Origin: an uncultured Eubacteriales bacterium | Lineage (GTDB): Bacteria; Bacillota_A; Clostridia; Christensenellales; Aristaeellaceae | Assembly: GCA_902775835.1 (NCBI GenBank) | Contig: CACYNZ010000223.1 | Coordinates: 1-6,159 of the forward strand | DNA: 6,159 bases | Direction of reading: 5' to 3' | Part shown: positions 6,113 to 6,159 of the stretch, piece by piece | How positions within the stretch are numbered: the first letter of the stretch is position 1 | Layout: each line of letters opens with the position of its first letter | The notes under the pieces: generated by a model | Databases searched by the model: none | The model's input: only the letters and a program-made list of their open reading frames with translations | Told to the model about the DNA's origin: nothing | Made by a program: the position numbers and the translations under genes

Positions 6113-6159
6113 ATGAGGATTCTGGCCAACGCAAAAATCAACTGGGCTCTGGACATTCT
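6113..6159 (+). CDS. ispE: 4-diphosphocytidyl-2-C-methyl-D-erythritol kinase, N-terminal fragment
   Basis: Only the first 15 codons and two bases are in the window; the gene runs off the right edge. The N-terminus MRILANAKINWALDI carries the AKIN-[LW]-x-L-[DG] strand typical of IspE, a GHMP-family kinase that phosphorylates CDP-methylerythritol with ATP in the methylerythritol-phosphate route to isoprenoid precursors. The start is backed by AAGGAGGT just upstream. It is divergent from the DUF1934 operon across an 82-base gap. I see no clear plus-strand promoter in that gap (TATAAC at 6067-6072 lacks a -35). The identification rests on a short stretch, but the motif is distinctive. Confidence 0.82.
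   Translation, partial: MRILANAKINWALDI

Overview
The window reads as an ordinary chromosomal stretch from a fairly GC-rich member of the Bacillota (Firmicutes). The reasons are strong purine-rich Shine-Dalgarno sites (AAGGAG or GGGGAGG types) before most genes, a YwiB-type DUF1934 protein, a methylerythritol-phosphate pathway gene (ispE), a fused NAD(P)H-hydrate repair enzyme, and a cytoplasmic GH38-type alpha-mannosidase. The genus cannot be fixed from this sequence. Trp is written TGG throughout the recognisable genes and TGA is used as a stop, so the standard bacterial code applies.

Layout, left to right. Bases 1-378 hold no gene I can name. The minus strand carries an 88-codon open frame (107-373) of doubtful status, whose frame continues past two TGA codons to a TAA at 8-10. 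Next, on the plus strand, is a full-length bifunctional NAD(P)H-hydrate epimerase/dehydratase (379-1875). It converges on a minus-strand block, and a perfect 15-bp hairpin (1896-1932) between the 3' ends probably serves both directions as a terminator.

The minus-strand block runs from 6030 down to 1947 in the order DUF1934 protein (6030-5578), unrecognised 166-residue protein (5585-5085), metallo-beta-lactamase-fold hydrolase (5088-4444), GH38-type alpha-mannosidase (4343-1947). The first three genes overlap by 8 and 4 bases, so they form one translationally coupled operon. The mannosidase follows after 100 bases without an evident terminator and may be co-transcribed. A candidate extended -10 promoter for the block lies at 6065-6094. 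Divergent from it at the right edge is the first part of ispE (6113 to the window end).

Functionally the window mixes housekeeping metabolite repair (Nnr), isoprenoid precursor synthesis (IspE), and intracellular glycan or glycoside breakdown (GH38), plus poorly characterised small proteins. I see no CRISPR array, insertion sequence, tRNA, rRNA, phage gene or defence system, and nothing that amounts to a clearly new biological system. The points most worth a second look are the doubtful left-end frame and the unrecognised middle gene of the coupled operon.
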